Positions 1-11,672 of a stretch of DNA of 64,000 nucleotides are shown piece by piece (the stretch's first letter is position 1; every line of letters starts with the position of its first letter). Made by a program: the position numbers and the translations under genes. Source of the stretch: Euryodendron excelsum (taxonomy: Eukaryota; Streptophyta; Magnoliopsida; Ericales; Pentaphylacaceae); NCBI GenBank assembly GCA_033060915.1, contig CM065397.1, positions 34,427,501-34,491,500 of the forward strand. Direction: 5' to 3'. Under the pieces are notes generated by a model. The model was given only the letters and a program-made list of their open reading frames with translations. It did no database searches and was not told the origin of the DNA.

Positions 1-293
1 AAGTGAACCATCTGAAATTTGATAAGGTATTGGTCCTCAAGATCACCCGATCTTGGGAAGCTACCTGGGTGGCGTTGGTTTCCGTGACTGCTCGGTCCTG
101 GAAAGCTGCTTAGAATGCCTAGGGGCACGATGGTGCTTATAGCTCCAGCAAGACTTTGTGAGCCCGAGAAACGACCAGTTGACTGGATTTAGGGTCTGAA
201 AGGCTCGTCTTGAGCTTGCATGTGTTGTGATGTTTGAAAACTGAGTCCGGTCAGGTCGAAGATTGTCGAGCGGGCAAAAATGAGGTGCTTACA
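1..293 (-). mobile_element. Element B: 5' tip of an Ogre/Tat-like LTR, minus strand, cut by window edge
   Basis: Read on the minus strand from 293 this begins TGTAAGCACCTCATTTTTGC and continues collinearly with the start of the element A 3' LTR (16903-17230), including the stretch ending in GATGGTTCACTT. The LTR therefore starts at 293 and runs leftwards out of the window. Directly after it, at 294, the sequence switches to the middle of a plus-strand LTR of the same family (the counterpart is near 20731). This is insertion of one family member into another. The expected 5-bp target duplication is GTTAA (294-298); its partner lies outside the window. Whether B is a full element or a solo LTR cannot be seen. 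Confidence 0.8.
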
Positions 294-1296
294 GTTAAGG
301 ATTTCAAGGGAACATGATACATTAAGTACACCCTTCAAGGTTGTCCATACTAGGGTTCTAAAAACCCGGAGTATTTTCAAAAGCTCTTTTCTAAAATAAT
401 CTTCAAACATCACATTCTTGAAACAACCCTAATTCTTCTATTGTTAGGATTTTTTTCAAGTGTAAGTAAACATTCAAGAAGGGTTCTACAACCTAAAAGT
501 TTTAAAACCAATGGGAAGTCTCTAGCCCCTTTTTTCCAAATTTGTTTTCAAACTCATTGCCTTGAAGGAGTTTAGTTCGTCAATGACTAATCTCTCAAAG
601 GTGGTGAAACATTAAACATGCCTTACATAAGGTTTATAAATACCACTTTCAAAAGCTTTTCGAAGACAAGTTCACAAGAGGATTTCCAACCCAAACTTTA
701 CCCACAAAGTTTTCGAAACAAGATTTCAAAACTCCCTTGAGTTATTCCAAAGCTTTTTCAAAACTCCCATTAGTTCATTAAAAACATTTAAAATCCTCTT
801 CAATCCCGACTTCAAAAACATTTCAAACATCCCAAGTCTTATTCCAAAGACATTTTTCCAAACTCTCTTTTTTCTAAAGACCTTAAAGTGTCTTCAAACA
901 TTTCCAAAGACTTCAAAGTGTTTTCAAAACTTTCCAATGGCCTCAATGTGCCTCTTTTCTATCAAGTTCTTGCCTGAATTACGAATGATCTGATTCTCGC
1001 CAAATGAGATACGTAGGCAACCTAAAATGGTGCGGTCATAATCCTTATTTCAACATAAGTTCCCTTTTCAAAATTTTTTTTATCAATTTAAGATTTCTAT
1101 TTCAAATCCCTTCAAAACTTTAATATTTAAAAAAATTTTCCAAAACTTGCATCATGCATCATTCTTCCAAAAAGTGATGACTAAACCCATTTTTTAAAAT
1201 TCTAAACTGGACATTAAGTGGATATCAATAACTGGTTATTCAAGTGAATGAATTAAGGGTGATTAGACATGTAAATACCGAAAGGGCGAGGTAGGG
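294..1296 (+). mobile_element. Element A 5' LTR, middle portion
   Basis: Collinear with 20731-21728 of the A 3' LTR, including the conserved block with GAGATACGTAGGCAACC (1005-1021) and the block with AAAGGGCGAGGTAGGGTG near 1281. The left part of this LTR lies beyond insertion B and outside the window; the right part resumes at 4111 after solo LTR T. Small ORFs here are not coding. This stretch and 4111-4520 together are the visible part of the 5' LTR of the pol-bearing element A. Confidence 0.85.
1292..1296. repeat. Target site duplication of solo LTR T, left copy
   Basis: TAGGG, repeated exactly at 4111-4115 on the other side of T. Joining the flanks gives the uninterrupted LTR motif GTAGGGTGATGATC seen at 21732. 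Confidence 0.9.
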
Positions 1297-1608
1297 TGTG
1301 AGACCTCAATCTTATAATGTCAAATATGTAAAATTATGTGGGTGCATGTATGTGTAATTTACTTACTACAAAACTCATTATATCTCATTAGCCATCATAT
1401 ATTTTTACTTAAGGTAAGAGTGCATTAGTGTGAACCAATGGAGGTGTGGCATGTAGCATGGAAGTGGTGAGGTGGGGGAATGTTGGAGGACACCTAAGGG
1501 TGTGATATATATATTTACCTAACAAGTTGAAAGAGAAACTTGGAGAAAGAGATAGAATTTGGTGGGAGAAGAAAGAAAAAGTTTAAGTCAATGGGGGAGG
1601 GCCAAAAG

Positions 1609-1611
<3 letters not shown>

Positions 1612-1650
<39 letters not shown>

Positions 1651-1658
1651 GAGAGAGA
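1612..1658. repeat. (GA)n microsatellite
   Basis: About 47 bases of alternating GA with one GGG interruption, inside solo LTR T. Confidence 0.95.
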
Positions 1659-1709
1659 AAGGGAATAAAAAAAAAGGCCAAGTCAAGGGGAAGGCTGCTC
1701 ATACGTATA

Positions 1710-1857
1710 GAGAGAGGGAGAGAAAGAGAGAAAAGAGAAGAGAAGAAAGAAAGAGGAAGAAGAAAGAAAGGAAAAGAAGGGAAGAGAGAAGAGGAAGAAG
1801 AAAGAAAGGAAGAGAAGGAAAGAAAAGAGAGAAAAATGAAAGAGAGAAAGAGAGGCA
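1710..1857. repeat. Purine-only tract (A/G, low complexity)
   Basis: Almost pure A/G on the plus strand. Long ORFs open here on both strands encode only K/R/E-rich or S/F/L-rich low complexity and are not genes. Confidence 0.9.
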
Positions 1858-4110
1858 AAGCTGGATTCTTCACCTCAGGTAATTATTCTCCTGTTAATTG
1901 TCAAGTTTCTGGTCTTTCATACATGTAGATTTAAGCTGGAAGAGAGGATTAACCATGGCTGCTGCCCAGAATCTGGGCAGGAACAGCCACTGGTAATATT
2001 GATTTTAAAGTCTTAACGAGATTCAATCTAACTTTAGAGACTATATGTGGAAAGATCTCGAAAAATTACTTGATTTAGATATAAAATTCATCTGATTTGG
2101 TTAAGAATTGAGAGAGAAACTTCTGTCCAAAGTTGGAAGATTTCTGCTGCGAAAATCTACAGAAGCAACCAATTTTAGAGGTTGTTTAACCTCTTTAACA
2201 ATTTGATCTGTGGCAGAAATTTTACACACTTGAACTTTGAGATCTTAGGAAAATTTGGGCTTTGGTTTCAGTAAAAAATGTTTTATATTCGAATTATGGT
2301 GGATTTTCAAAGTTAAGCTGCCACTGTAAAAGTCTGATGCCCAGATCTGCCCAGATCTGTAACCTCTGGTTTGACAGAACATTCGACCAAGTTAGAGTAG
2401 CCCAAAAATTATGAAATTTTTACTGTATCTAGTAGAACGGTTGAAGATAATCTCTACCAAATTTCAAGTTATTTTGATGTCTTTTACCTATGCTACGAAT
2501 TTATCAAAGGTAGAGCATCTGCTGTTGAATTCAAGTTTCTGCAGCACTGCCCTGTTTTAGAAAATACCAAATAAATACTTAGGCATGTTCAAAAAATGTA
2601 AAATTTTGTCTAGATACTATGTGAGATGCCTATGTTGTATTTCTAAAGCTTTAGAATTTTTGGGTATAAGCTCACGAAGTTATGTCCAGATTATGAAGCC
2701 TGTGTCAGTTGTGGCAGATTAGAGGACATAGTGTATTTTGGTATTTTTCAGCTCTAGCATTCTATTGGGAGTTTAAGTGAGATTATGTATATATTATATT
2801 GATTATGATTGCTGAAATTCTTAAACTGACACGGTTGTGGTGGTAGGACCGAATGGAGGGCAAGATCCGTCAACATCATTCAAGGGGTGATTGTGTTTGT
2901 GGGGTGTGTACGGCGACGGGTGGGATCTAGGATATTCATATTCATATTGAATGAATATATTGTGTATAATATTATGTGTTGATTGTTGTTGATTGTGGAA
3001 TTATATGTTGGTGGTAATATTGGTGATAATATTGTTTGTCATATTATGTGTTGATTGCGAGATGTTTGTATTGTTAGTGTTGATTGTGGGATTATGCAAA
3101 TTATGATGATCTTATGAATATTAACTTGAATGCTTTACTATCTATATTGGTGTATTGTTTGTCTTATTATGAACGTTGGTGTTGATTGTGACAGTCTTGT
3201 TTATATGAAGTTGTGGATGAGGTTATATATATGTGGTGATAATGATGAGGTTATATATATGCGATGATATTGATGAGGTTGTATAAGAGGTGGAGGTGAC
3301 ATTGCATTCCATCCATATTGTATGCCTTGCATTGCACTGGAGAGAGTTAACCGATGTGGGGTTAACCAAGACTTAATCACGGTGGACTAGCCTAGGGGTG
3401 CCACGGTGGGCATTCCTTGATAATGCGCCATCGATATATTGGACCAATGTTATCTAAATTGCGCGCACATGTGGGTGCTTCATGCATTGCATCACAAGAG
3501 ACACTGCATCACATCGAGTATATTACATTGTTGGTAGTGATGAGAGGATGTTTACATATTGTTGATGTTGGTATGTCATAGAAGAGTATATATCATTGGG
3601 TGATGGATTATTCATTGATGGCTGATTCTGTGATTGTATTTATCATTCTTTATGAGTTTGATTATTTATTGTGAGCACGTTGACTTTTAGCTCACACCCA
3701 CACAGACTGTTTTGACAGGTAACGTGGAGATGGCGGTTCGGTTCACTGTAGTCTTGGTCCTTGCCGTGATGGCGTCTATGTTGATGTTAGGATGTCGAGT
3801 CTCGGGGCTTGGGGGAGCTCCATTCTCTTACTTTCGATTTCTTAGTTGTGTTTTAAATGGGATGTTGAGTCTTGATGTAATATTTTTTTATTAACATGGT
3901 ACGATGGTAGAGCATTTGGAGGATTGTGATGATTTGTGGTTTCATTTATGTATATTGGGGTGTTTATTTTATTTCTTCCAGTTATTATATTCCGTTGCGT
4001 TCGCTTTTTCGATTAGGTGTTAAGGTATCGTTTGCAGGTACGGTGACCTGTGCGATCACGCCTCACCTAATGTGACATAATTAATGTCTAATTAGGTTAG
4101 GGGTGTGACA

Positions 4111-4520
4111 TAGGGTGATGATCCTAGGATATCTTCCCTGCATATAACTAACCCCCAGACCATAGATTTCTGTTTCAAAGACCAATCTAGAGTCATGATT
4201 TCCAGAAGGGCTTTTCAAACATTTTCAAAAAGGATACTAAAAACCCTTTTTCTAAAAAGCCTTCTTAGAAGGACATTTCTAAAACCATTTCGAAAAACCT
4301 AAGTCTAATCTTCGGATTACACTTAGTTTTAGATGACCTAACACATCTTTAACTATGTTAGGTGGCAACTCTAAACTTTTTTCAAAAGCCCTTAAATCAA
4401 ATCAAGTTTTCAAGATCAAACCTAATCACACATGTCCTTCTAGGAGGATGAGTTCTAATGAGAAAGCGCCGTGTTTTGCCTGAGTCTAGTATGGCTTGTT
4501 GGTGTTCAAAAATCAGGGCG
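4111..4520 (+). mobile_element. Element A 5' LTR, terminal portion
   Basis: The first five bases are the T target duplication. The rest is collinear with the last 410 bases of the A 3' LTR (21733-22145), including the U5 stem-loop. The LTR terminus expected from the 3' copy (GGCGTGACA) is missing: sequence runs from GGCG straight into the PBS, consistent with a small deletion between two GGCG copies. Confidence 0.85.
4336..4372 (+). promoter_or_regulatory. U5 stem-loop with PBS-like tail, A 5' LTR
   Basis: Arms ACCTAACA (4336-4343) and TGTTAGGT (4356-4363) are exactly complementary around a 12-nt loop and are followed by TGGCAACTCT (4363-4372), which resembles the start of the primer binding site. 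The same arrangement sits at a similar distance from the end of the other Ogre-like LTRs here. Function is unknown. Confidence 0.6.
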
Positions 4521-4534
4521 ACTCTGTTGGGGAC
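4517..4534 (+). other. Primer binding site (PBS) of element A
   Basis: GGCGACTCTGTTGGGGAC directly after the LTR. It matches the better preserved TGGCGACTCTACTGGGGAC of element C. A tRNA-Arg primer is reported for Ogre-like elements (from memory), which would fit. It sets the orientation of A as plus. The first T is lost in the LTR/PBS junction deletion. Confidence 0.8.
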
Positions 4535-6790
4535 AATTAGAGGTTAGGCCATTATCATGTCTTTTCACCCTTCACTCACCTAGAATCTCTGGTTACTTTG
4601 TTCAGTTTTATCAACTTTTCAAATTTTTTTTCTAAGTTCCCAAAAATGTTTTTCAAAATCATAATTTTCAAAAAAGTGTCATCACTTGCATTCAATGCTT
4701 ACATTCATGCTCTTACATCAACATCCACTTGCATGCACTTACGTTGCTTTCCATATTTGTGCTCTTACATTGACCATCAATTTTATCCTGCATTGAGTTT
4801 TTTGAAAAGTTACTAACTCCTTGCATTTTGTTTTGTAAGTGGACTTTTGTTCACATTTTACTATTTTTTATGTCATAATTAACTGTCATGTATGTAATGA
4901 ATGAACAGGATGCAATGTGTGTTGTTGGGTCCTTTCCTCTATTTTCTAAAAATCCACACACATTTAGTCCGCTCACTTGCATTTTCATTTTGCATAAATT
5001 ACCTAGTTGTATCCTTCTAGATAGAAGGGGGAACAGTATATTGATTGTGGGCGGATGTTGTGTTAGTTTCTCAGCATGCGGTCTCTCAGATAGTTCTCTT
5101 GCTCAAACCACCAACCAAAGATGGAGTTTACCCTTTCGGGGGTGGGCACCAGAGGTTTGAAGGTTTGGGAACCGTGCTTTCTAGGAAGCATTAGTAAACC
5201 TCCAACCCCATGCTCATGTAGCACCCCATGCATAGCTAAACCTCCGCTAGATTTAAGACATGCGCGTCAATTTTAAAACCAAGAAGGAAAGGGTGACCGC
5301 TTTACTTTCCCTTATATTGTATTCAATTCATGCTGTTATGCTGATTGATTTTTGTCATTGTGTTATGCATACATCCTTTCGCATCATAACTGTTCATGCA
5401 TCCGTATTCATTTCAAGACAAGAGTTCTCAAAGTAACTAAATCATTGCATCTTCATGCATCTGATTAACCCCCAGAGAATGGCCCAAAGACCTTCTTGCT
5501 CAAATCAAGATAACCAAAATACTAAGGGTACTAAGAGATCCTAAGGATTCATAGCATGCATCAAAGTCATCTCATAAAGAGCGGCCCTAATTCCTCTTTG
5601 CTCATGGGGATAGGGCTGCTAAGAAGACAAGGGGCAATCCAAAATCATGGTCTCTCACCAACCTCCATCCAAGAAGGTGAATCCAAAGACTCAAGAGTAG
5701 TTTAGTATTTCAAATGTAAAGATAGAATAAGTGAAAGCCCCAAGGAAAATGTCCCCCCTCCCTATTTCAAATGTACTTTTGAAAATTTCATGTACAAAGG
5801 AAATTCATCTCAATAAAATTGTTATTTTTGTTGAATGAATGAGTGCATAAATGAATGGCTACAGGTACATGTAGAGGGGCACAATCCTATCTCCAAAGCC
5901 TGAGCCAAAGCATCATGATTAGCCCCCTTCAAAAGGCAGGGGCATCCCTAAGTCATGCATTGCATGAGGATTTCCCAAGTCAGACTTTAACTTGAAAATT
6001 ATGTCTTGTCTATCTTTCTACCTTTCAAAAGGACTAAACTTTAGAAAAGAACGTTCCACGGAAGCTACAAATCGAAAAGCAGCATGGAAAACAGAGCAAG
6101 GATCCTTGCCATAAAATAAGGAAAAAGGCCAGTGCAAGAGACAATAGATCTCGCGGAAACAATGGCCCTCCCACGGGCTGACAAGGCCATCGACCCAAAA
6201 TAAGTAAAGGGAAAGTTAGGCGATATCTTCGTAACACTAAAAACTATGGCTGACAAATTATTGAAAATTGTCCAGGATGACAGAAAAGGTTGGAGCCCTG
6301 ACAAAGCTTGGCCAATTCCGAAATTGTCACCAAATGGTCATTAAGAGATCCTTATCCCTAAAGGAATTGCCCTCCCAGTTAAAATTCAAGGGGCAAACCT
6401 TCATAAGACCTCAACGAAACCAAATGAATCATTGGAACCTTTCCTGATTATCCAGCCTAAGCAGACTAGTCTAATTTTAACCACTGAAACCCTACCCTAC
6501 TTCCTGTACTTCCATATCATTCTCACTCCTTACCAAGAACCAGAACCCATGGTTGCAATGGTTGGATTCATCCCGCATACAGACCCTCGACGGGCTATGA
6601 GATCCACACTTCCCATATATGCTCTTGCACCACAAAAAATTCCTCTATCACCTGTCACCCTACATATCTTTCCTAAGATGGAAAACCCTGAACCCTTCTC
6701 CTTGCCAATACCAGGAAAGATGACCCTAGAATTGCTATCCCAATTGCCTGTTACTGACCTACAAAAGAATCCATTATAGAAATAGGGGGA
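4535..6790 (+). mobile_element. Element A leader and gag remnant
   Basis: Leader without a credible ORF. The first part (about 4535-5990) matches, in reverse complement, the leader of element C (about 55750-57120), for example the run after the PBS containing GAGG-TTAGGCC. From about 6240 a decayed protein-like stretch appears (ADKLLKIVQDDRKGW near 6247; a 115-codon open stretch at 6432-6779 with GKMTLELLSQLPVTDL) that may be the C-terminal part of gag; most of gag cannot be recognised. No retroviral-type zinc knuckle was found. Confidence 0.6.
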
Positions 6791-8149
6791 ATGACCAGGT
6801 CTGGCAATTACTACACTTCAGAGGAAGTAGAAAGGAGAAGAAAAGGAAAAGACAAAGAAGGAGAATGTTCAAACCCGCTAACAAAGCATAAAAATTTCGA
6901 GTTTACCAAAGCTCTGAAGAAGAACGACTATGATGTAATGGAACAGCTCAGAAAGACCCCCTCCCATATCTCCATGTTGGGATTACTTCTCACATTCGAA
7001 ACTCATTACGATGTCTTGCTTAAAGTTATTAAAGAAGCCTATATACTAGATAGCTTCACCCCTAAAAACTTGCAAAGTATGATAGGACTCGTCATGGCAC
7101 CAAACATCATCACTTTTACCGATGATGAAATCCTTGGGAATAGGACTGGACAGACTTAAGCCCTACATGTGACGGAAAAAATCAAAGGGATGATTGTATC
7201 GAGGGTGCTAATGGATAATGGATCAGCTCTAAATGTTTGCACATACTCAACCCTAGAAAGGCTTGGGATGGACCAATCTCACTTGAACCACAGTAGCATC
7301 ATCATACGAGCCTTTCATGGATCTAAAAGAGAAACAATGGGGGAAATGGAGATACCTGTCGAAATAGGACCCATCACCTTCACCATCAAATTTTGAGTTC
7401 TGCAAATACCTTCGGCGTACAATATGTTGCTTGGGCAACCCTGGATTCATTCAACAAGGGCAGTACCATATAGTCTTCATCAGCAGGTCAAATTCATTAT
7501 CAAGGCCAGGCTAATTTCTATCTATGCTAAAAAAGAATTTGCAATCTATAAAACCGACGCAGTCCCCTGTACTGAATTGGCTGCCCAATCTTGTTTCCAA
7601 TCCCTAGAGTATGTCGCTATAATACATGAATAAGATATGGTCGAGCCCAAATATTCAGATAACGCGCAAATGATCACCCACTATTTTCAAAAGAATGGAT
7701 ACCGACCCGGAAAAAGACTGGGAAAAAGGTTACAAGGGATTCCCGAAATTCCAGATATACCATATAAATAGTACACTTTTGGCCTAGGATACAAGCCAAC
7801 AAAGAAGGAAATTAGGGAACAAACCCAAAAGAGAAAGTAGCAAAGGGTCGCTCAAGGAAATGGAGAAGAAGAAGAAATGACACACCAACTCAAGGTGCTT
7901 TGCTTGACTGAGGACAACAAAAGCCTTAAGAAAGGAAATGTGTAGGCTGAAGTCCAAACCAAATTGTTTCAAGAAAACCTAATGATTGATGTGCCTCCGT
8001 CCTCAAACATTGAAGTACCAAAAAGTATCACTATCACACTAGCTCTTCTTGGAGAGAATCTCAATAACTGTGACAATGAAGACCTCCTTTGGGCTTGCAA
8101 GCTTCAATACAGGCTTGCCAGGATATTCCATGCACTTCTGACTCTTTAA
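6791..8149 (+). pseudogene. Element A: gag-protease linker, aspartic protease and G-patch (decayed)
   Basis: One reading frame, interrupted by several in-frame stops (after TGQT at 7157, after TFTIKF near 7394, after YVAIIHE near 7631, after IPYK near 7771), spans the region. Order: TRSGNYYTSEEVERRRKGK, the usual Tat/Ogre linker; an aspartic protease with active-site VLMDNGSALNV at about 7208 (D-N-G-S core retained) and LLGQPWIHS at about 7427; then a G-patch-like NGYRPGKRLGKRLQGIPE and FGLGYKPTKKEI (7695-7812). In the family the protease cuts the Gag-Pol polyprotein. G-patch after protease is typical of the Tat/Ogre branch. The stops make it non-functional. Frame and order agree with one ancestral ORF. 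Confidence 0.85.
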
Positions 8150-8274
8150 AACTTGTCATCTATTTATCTTTCTATTTTTGCTTCCGTTTCTGATAAAGAG
8201 TTGTAATCAAAATACCTATATATGAAAAAGTTGCTGCCCTATTTTGAATGATTGTCCTTATTGTCTTTGATCAG
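8150..8274 (+). other. Putative Ogre-type intron between protease and RT parts
   Basis: After the stop of the upstream frame there is a T-rich stretch ending in TTGTCTTTGATCAG (AG at 8273-8274), a good plant 3' splice site, followed at once by open sequence. Ogre elements are known to splice an intron between the protease and RT parts of pol. The acceptor is seen; the donor is not clear, so the left limit is a guess. Confidence 0.45.
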
Positions 8275-9627
8275 GAATTTGCATATCCAACATCTTGGTC
8301 AATTAATTGAAAGAATGCCTATTTTGACTAATTGCGGCTTCAAATTTGAATTTGACTACCAGCTCTTGGGAATTGAACTCGATGTAAACAACACTGATGA
8401 GGTCCCAGAGAAGATCTTACAACAATTAGAGAGTCATGATAACCACAAAACCCCTAATATTGAAGAAACAAAGGCAGTCAATTTGGGAAGCAAAGAATCC
8501 CCTAAAGAGGTTAAGATTGGTATTGGGTTCGATCACTACCAACACAAAGAAATGTTGAGTTACTATCTACTTATATTGATATCTTTGCATGGTCTTACCA
8601 AGATATACTAAGGTTAGATGAGTCCATTGTCGAGCACCGACTACCGTTGGATCCACATATCAGGCCCACAAAGCAGAAACTCCGAAGACTTAAATCTGAG
8701 TGGAGCTTGAAACTCAAAGAGGAAGTGGTTAAGCAATTTAATGTCGGGTTTCTATAAGTAGTCAAATATCCTCAATGGTTGGCCAACATTGTTTTGGTCC
8801 CAAAAAAGGACAAAAAGGTTTGTGTGTATTGACTTCCGGGATCTCAACAAAGCAAGCCCAAAAGATGACTTCCCTTACCCCATATAGACATCTTTGTAGA
8901 TAATACCGTGGGCCACGAAATGTTCTCCTTTATGGATGGGTTCTTAGGATATAACCAGATTAAGATAGCCAAAGAATATCAGGAAAAGATAGCCTTTATC
9001 ACCCTATGGGGAGTATACTACTACAAGCTAATGCCCTTCAGATTGAGGAATGCTGGGGCAACCTATCAAAAGGCCATGGTCACCCTCTTCCATGATATAA
9101 TGCACAAAAAAATGGAAATCAATGTAAATGATATGATAGTTAAGTCTAAAGCCCAAGAAGACCATTTGATCAACTTGCAGAAAGTGTTTGATCAGCTTTG
9201 CAAATACCAGCTCAAGCTCAACCCTGCCAAATGTACTTTCGATGTTTCTTCTAGAAAACTGCTAGGGTTCATTGTCCACAAAAAGGAAATAGAGGTAGAT
9301 CCTACCAAAGTTAAGTCAATTACTGAGATGCCACCCCCAAAAGGAGAAACCGAAATCAGGTCCTTTTTGGGAAAGTTGAATTTTATTAACAGGTTCATTT
9401 CCCAGATGACTCACCTTTGCAAACCAATTTTCAAATTGCTCAAAAGGGATGCCCCGAAGGAATGGAATGCAGACTGCCAACGAGTTTTTGAAAAGATCAA
9501 AGAATACCTCTTAAATCCTTCAATTCTGGTACCGCTAACTCCAGGGAGACCCCTCTTAATGTATCTAACAGTCCTCGAAACTTCAATGGGATGCGTCTTA
9601 GGGCAGCATGATGAAACCGGAGGATGA
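8275..9627 (+). pseudogene. Element A reverse transcriptase (decayed)
   Basis: An upstream open part (8275-8611, with AVNLGSKESPKEVKIG) leads into IDIFAWSYQDI, then VEHRLPLDPHIRP, then FRDLNKASPKDDFPYP and, from 8908, a 239-codon open stretch with FSFMDGFLGYNQIKIA, ITLWGVYYYKLMPFRLRNAG and IRSFLGKLNFINRFI. These are the standard Ty3/gypsy RT blocks. Frame changes are needed near 8565, 8830 and 8885, and stops occur at about 8756 and 9625. The catalytic Y-V-D-D box reads N-V-N-D (about 9127), so the first catalytic Asp is lost. In the family this enzyme copies the element RNA to DNA. This copy cannot be active. Confidence 0.92.
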
Positions 9628-10420
9628 GAGCAAGCTATTTATACCTTAGCAAGAAGTTTTTACCTTATGTGGTCAAATAACCATGTTGAAAAAAACCTGT
9701 TGTGCTTTGGCTTAGGCATCCCATTGGCTTAGGCATTACATGCTATATCACACTACATTCCTCATATCCTAGATGGATCTGATCAAATACTTGTTTAAAA
9801 AATCCACTCTTTCAGTAGGATAGCCAGGTGGCATATGATTTTGGCCGAGTTTGACACAGTCTTCACCACTTGTAAGGTAGTCAAGGGACAAGTTATAGCA
9901 TACTACCTAGTAGAAAACCCCATAAAGGAGTACCAACCCATGGAGCCCTGTTTCCCTAACGAAGATATCTTATACACCGAATCCGAGGCAAAGAAATAAG
10001 AAAACCCAGGATGGAAGATGTATTTCAATGGCACCTCAAATAAAAAGGGAGCTGGAATTGGAGCAATCTTAGTGTCCAAAATAGGCAACCATTACCCCAT
10101 TGTATCTAAGTTAAAGTTTGATCTATACACCAACAATATCACTAAATATGAAGCCTACATTCTGGGATTAAAATTGACAGTAGAAATGAACATTGAGGAA
10201 TTAATGGTCTTCAGAAATTCTAATATGGTGATTTAGCAAACTAAGGAAGTGTATCAAACTAAGGATGACAAACTCTCCCCTTATCATCAGTAAGATAAAG
10301 ACCTCTGTCAAATGTTTCTAAAAATCGACTTCTACCACATTCCTTGAACTGAAAACACCTTTGCCAATGCCTTGGTCACCTTAGCCGCAGCCATCAAAGT
10401 TGATGATGATACTAAAATTC
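9628..10420 (+). pseudogene. Element A RNase H domain (decayed)
   Basis: Continues in the RT frame through stops (TGA at 9625, TAG near 9730, TAA near 9797 and others). Connection-domain sequence RIARWHMILAEFDTVF (about 9820) is followed by the RNase H start GWKMYFNGTSNKKGAGIGA (about 10012), ITKYEAYILGLKLTVEMNI (about 10138) and FRNSNMVI. In the family the first motif is normally FDG; here the Asp is Asn, so a metal ligand is missing. RNase H removes the RNA strand of the RNA/DNA hybrid during reverse transcription. Confidence 0.85.
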
Positions 10421-11672
10421 CTGCCCTCCAAATCTTTGTCCGATATGCCCCATCTCATTGCCTCAATACCTCCTCTAAACTAGATGGGTAGCCCTTGTTC
10501 TATGACATCAAAAGATATATGCAGACTGAGGATTTCCTTGCTTAGGCCATACAAAATGATAAAAAGATGATCCGAAGAATGGCAGCCTAATATTTTTTTG
10601 GTCGGAAACGAGCTCTTCAAAAGATCCACTCTAGGACCACTAAAATGCATTGATGCAGTAGAAGTGGGAGAAATCATAAGGGAAATCCATGAAGGGACCT
10701 GCGGGCTCCACATAAATGGCCATACCCTCTCCAAATAGATTCTCAGGATAAGGTACTATTGGACCACTATGGAGACGAACTGTATCCGGAATGTCCTCTG
10801 GTGCCACACATGTCAGATACACAGAGATATGATCAAATCCCTACCTATCGAGCTCCAGCCAATGACGACCCTGTGGCATTTTTCCATGTGCGGAACGGAT
10901 ATGATTAGCCCGATCTCCCCAAAAGCCTTAAACGGATACCAGTTCATTTTAGTCACCATTGATTATTTTACAAAATGGGTCGAAGCTGCATCTTATGTCC
11001 ATGTCACTAAAAAGGTAGTCAAAAAATTCATCAAAAATCACTTCATCTGCCGATATGGAATTCCTAAATCACTCATCACGGATAATGCTACCAACCTGAA
11101 CAATGACTTGATGTCCCAGTTGTGTCGACACTTCAAAACCACCCATCGAAATTCTGTAAGCTACTAGCCATAGATGAATGGGGCAGTAGAAGCCGCTAAC
11201 AAAAACATCAAGAGAATCCTCTGGAAAATGGTTGACCATTATAAAGATTGGCACGAGAAGCTCCCTTTCGCGCTCATGGCCTACTGAACCATAATGAGGG
11301 TCTCTACCAATGCAACCCTTGTCGAAATAGAAGTTCCTTCCAAGAGGGTACTAACGGAAACTCAGTTAGAGGAGGCAAAATAGGTTAAAGACCGATACAC
11401 ATAACGGTGCTTGTTGGATGAAAAGCAGCTAGCCTCTATCTACCATATGCAATGTTACAAGAGGAGGTTAACCAAAGCGTTTCACAAGAAAGTAAGACTC
11501 CAAAGCTTCCAGGTTGGGGACTTAGTGCTAAAAATGATTATTTTGAATCAAGAAGAGGCCCTTCATAGTCAATAAGGTCCTGACAAGAGGGGCACTTATA
11601 CTAGCAGAACTGGATGGGTAAGAATTTCCTAACCCTTTGAACTCAGATGCAGTCAAGCGCTACTTTATATGA
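10421..11672 (+). pseudogene. Element A integrase (decayed), end of pol
   Basis: Zinc-binding end LWCHTCQIHRDMI (about 10797), then the core: CGTDMISPISPKALNGYQF (first Asp, about 10890), LITDNATNLNNDLM (second Asp, about 11073) and NGAVEAANKNIKRIL (Glu, about 11176), so the D,D-35-E triad is visible. Then WHEKLPFALMAY and a C-terminal KAFHKKVRLQSFQVGDLVLK stretch; the frame closes at SDAVKRYFI with TGA at 11670-11672. Stops near 11167, 11287, 11382 and 11403 break the ORF. The family enzyme inserts element DNA into the genome. A chromodomain was not seen, as expected for Tat/Athila rather than chromoviruses. Confidence 0.9.

Larger units (their letters stand above)
1297..4110. mobile_element. 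Solo LTR T (2.8 kb, different family) inserted in A 5' LTR
   Basis: Begins TGTGAGACCTC, ends GGGGTGTGACA (TG...CA with a short inverted terminal match), and is flanked by TAGGG duplications. No PBS, PPT or retrotransposon protein lies inside, so it is a solo LTR. It is unlike the Ogre-like LTRs in this window. Length, the TGTGA termini and the content suggest a chromovirus LTR such as the Tekay/Del type; this family call is a guess from general resemblance. It contains a GA microsatellite, a purine-rich tract and AT-rich TATATA stretches (1505-1515). Orientation is not resolved. Confidence 0.8.

Noticed and set aside
1559..1882. Open reading frames on both strands in a GA-rich region
   Set aside because: Low-complexity purine tract; composition alone keeps the frames open. 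No protein-like content.
4888..5160. ORF of 90 codons in the A leader
   Set aside because: No recognisable motif, mixed composition, lies in the conserved noncoding leader shared with C where it is not open.
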